DNA of 5,470 nucleotides, taken from NCBI GenBank assembly GCA_031271075.1, contig JAISWN010000165.1, positions 1-5,470 of the forward strand, written 5' to 3'. This DNA is from Treponema sp. (GTDB lineage: Bacteria > Spirochaetota > Spirochaetia > Treponematales > Breznakiellaceae). The notes under the pieces were generated by a model, which was not told the DNA's origin, did no database searches, and saw nothing but the letters and a program-made list of their open reading frames with translations. The position numbers were made by a program, and so were the translations under genes. Every line of letters begins with the position of its first letter. Position 1 is the stretch's first letter. Positions 5,084 through 5,470 of this stretch are shown here, one piece after another.

Positions 5084-5470
5084 TTAATAAGCGCCCTTGC
5101 CCCTAAAGACGACCCCGAAGGTTTTATACAGTATCCAGATATCAAGCCACACCGACCAGCTCTGAAGGTAATAGGTATCGAAGGACATCCGCTCAGCGTA
5201 GTCGGTATCGGATCGGCCGGATACCTGCCACAGGCCCGTCAGGCCGGGTTTTACGGAAAAAATCCGGTTAAAGTCCTCACCGTATTTCTCAACTTCATCA
5301 GTAACGATAGGACGGGGGCCCACAAGGCTCATTTCCCCCTTTAAAACATTAATAAGCTGGGGAAATTCGTCAAAGCTTGTACGCCGCAGGAATTTGCCTA
5401 TTCTGGTAACCCGCGGATCGTTCTTTAACTTGTGATTTTCTACCCATTCCCTCTGCATCCCGGGATCCGA
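5084..5470 (-). CDS. Bacterial sugar transferase (polyprenyl-phosphate phosphoglycosyltransferase, WbaP/WcaJ type), 5' end outside window
   Basis: The C-terminal 128 residues are visible. The frame continues to the window edge (SDPGMQREW), so the Met at 5458-5456 is not a supported start. The conserved order of the family is plain: [17 protein letters not shown], then [22 protein letters not shown] with the catalytic Asp-Glu pair in [39 protein letters not shown] and the terminal [10 protein letters not shown] follow. These enzymes move a sugar 1-phosphate from a nucleotide sugar to undecaprenyl phosphate at the inner membrane, the first committed step of O-antigen, capsule or exopolysaccharide assembly. 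The GKGAY ending is typical of WbaP-like long forms whose N-terminal membrane helices would lie outside this window. Which sugar is used (galactose, glucose or other) cannot be told from this part. It is cotranscribed with the secreted protein 3 bp downstream. Confidence 0.93.
   Translation of the reverse strand, partial: SDPGMQREWVENHKLKNDPRVTRIGKFLRRTSFDEFPQLINVLKGEMSLVGPRPIVTDEVEKYGEDFNRIFSVKPGLTGLWQVSGRSDTDYAERMSFDTYYLQSWSVWLDIWILYKTFGVVFRGKGAY

Overview
The window looks like a piece of a host-associated spirochaete chromosome, most likely a Treponema of the insect or animal gut type. This is an inference from protein style: a von Willebrand A (vWA) protein and a small secreted protein of a kind I associate with treponemes, plus intergenic DNA packed with short palindromic repeats. 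No rRNA, tRNA or CRISPR array is present, so the assignment is not firm. Base composition is uneven. I counted about 39% G+C over 121-360, against 63-70% in sample lines of the HAD gene.

Layout, left to right. (1) Positions 1-389 (+) hold the 3' end of an AT-rich gene. Its C-terminal domain has a His...Cys pattern like permuted papain-fold (NlpC/P60- or LRAT-like) domains, which often form the tip of toxins and effectors; a terminator-like hairpin follows. (2) Positions 467-595 hold a 125-129 bp MITE-like element. It has perfect terminal inverted repeats, a flanking TAGATA direct repeat and four consecutive internal hairpins. (3) Positions 635-2169 (-) hold a two-gene operon, an HD-domain phosphohydrolase followed by a HAD-superfamily phosphatase or mutase. 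The two overlap by 4 nt (GTGA), and the second has a clear Shine-Dalgarno. (4) Positions 2170-2489 are a divergent intergenic region containing a degenerate left half of the same MITE. (5) Positions 2490-3605 (+) hold a secreted vWA protein. (6) Positions 3606-4288 are 683 bp without a credible gene. They hold several distinct hairpin or repeat blocks, including a very GC-rich hairpin array and a degenerate palindromic repeat of the CACAGAGA / TCTCCGTG kind. (7) Positions 4289-5470 (-) hold a bacterial sugar transferase (WbaP/WcaJ type, 5' end outside the window) followed 3 bp later by a secreted protein of unknown function.

Functional reading. The HD-HAD pair is probably a co-translated cytoplasmic phosphohydrolase unit of unknown substrate. 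The sugar transferase starts lipid-linked glycan assembly at the inner membrane and belongs to a polysaccharide cluster that continues to the right. The vWA protein and the small protein downstream of the transferase are predicted exported. I do not see a clear multi-gene novel system. The most noteworthy signals are the MITE with its truncated relative, the hairpin arrays in the gene-free interval, and the AT-rich toxin-like gene tail.
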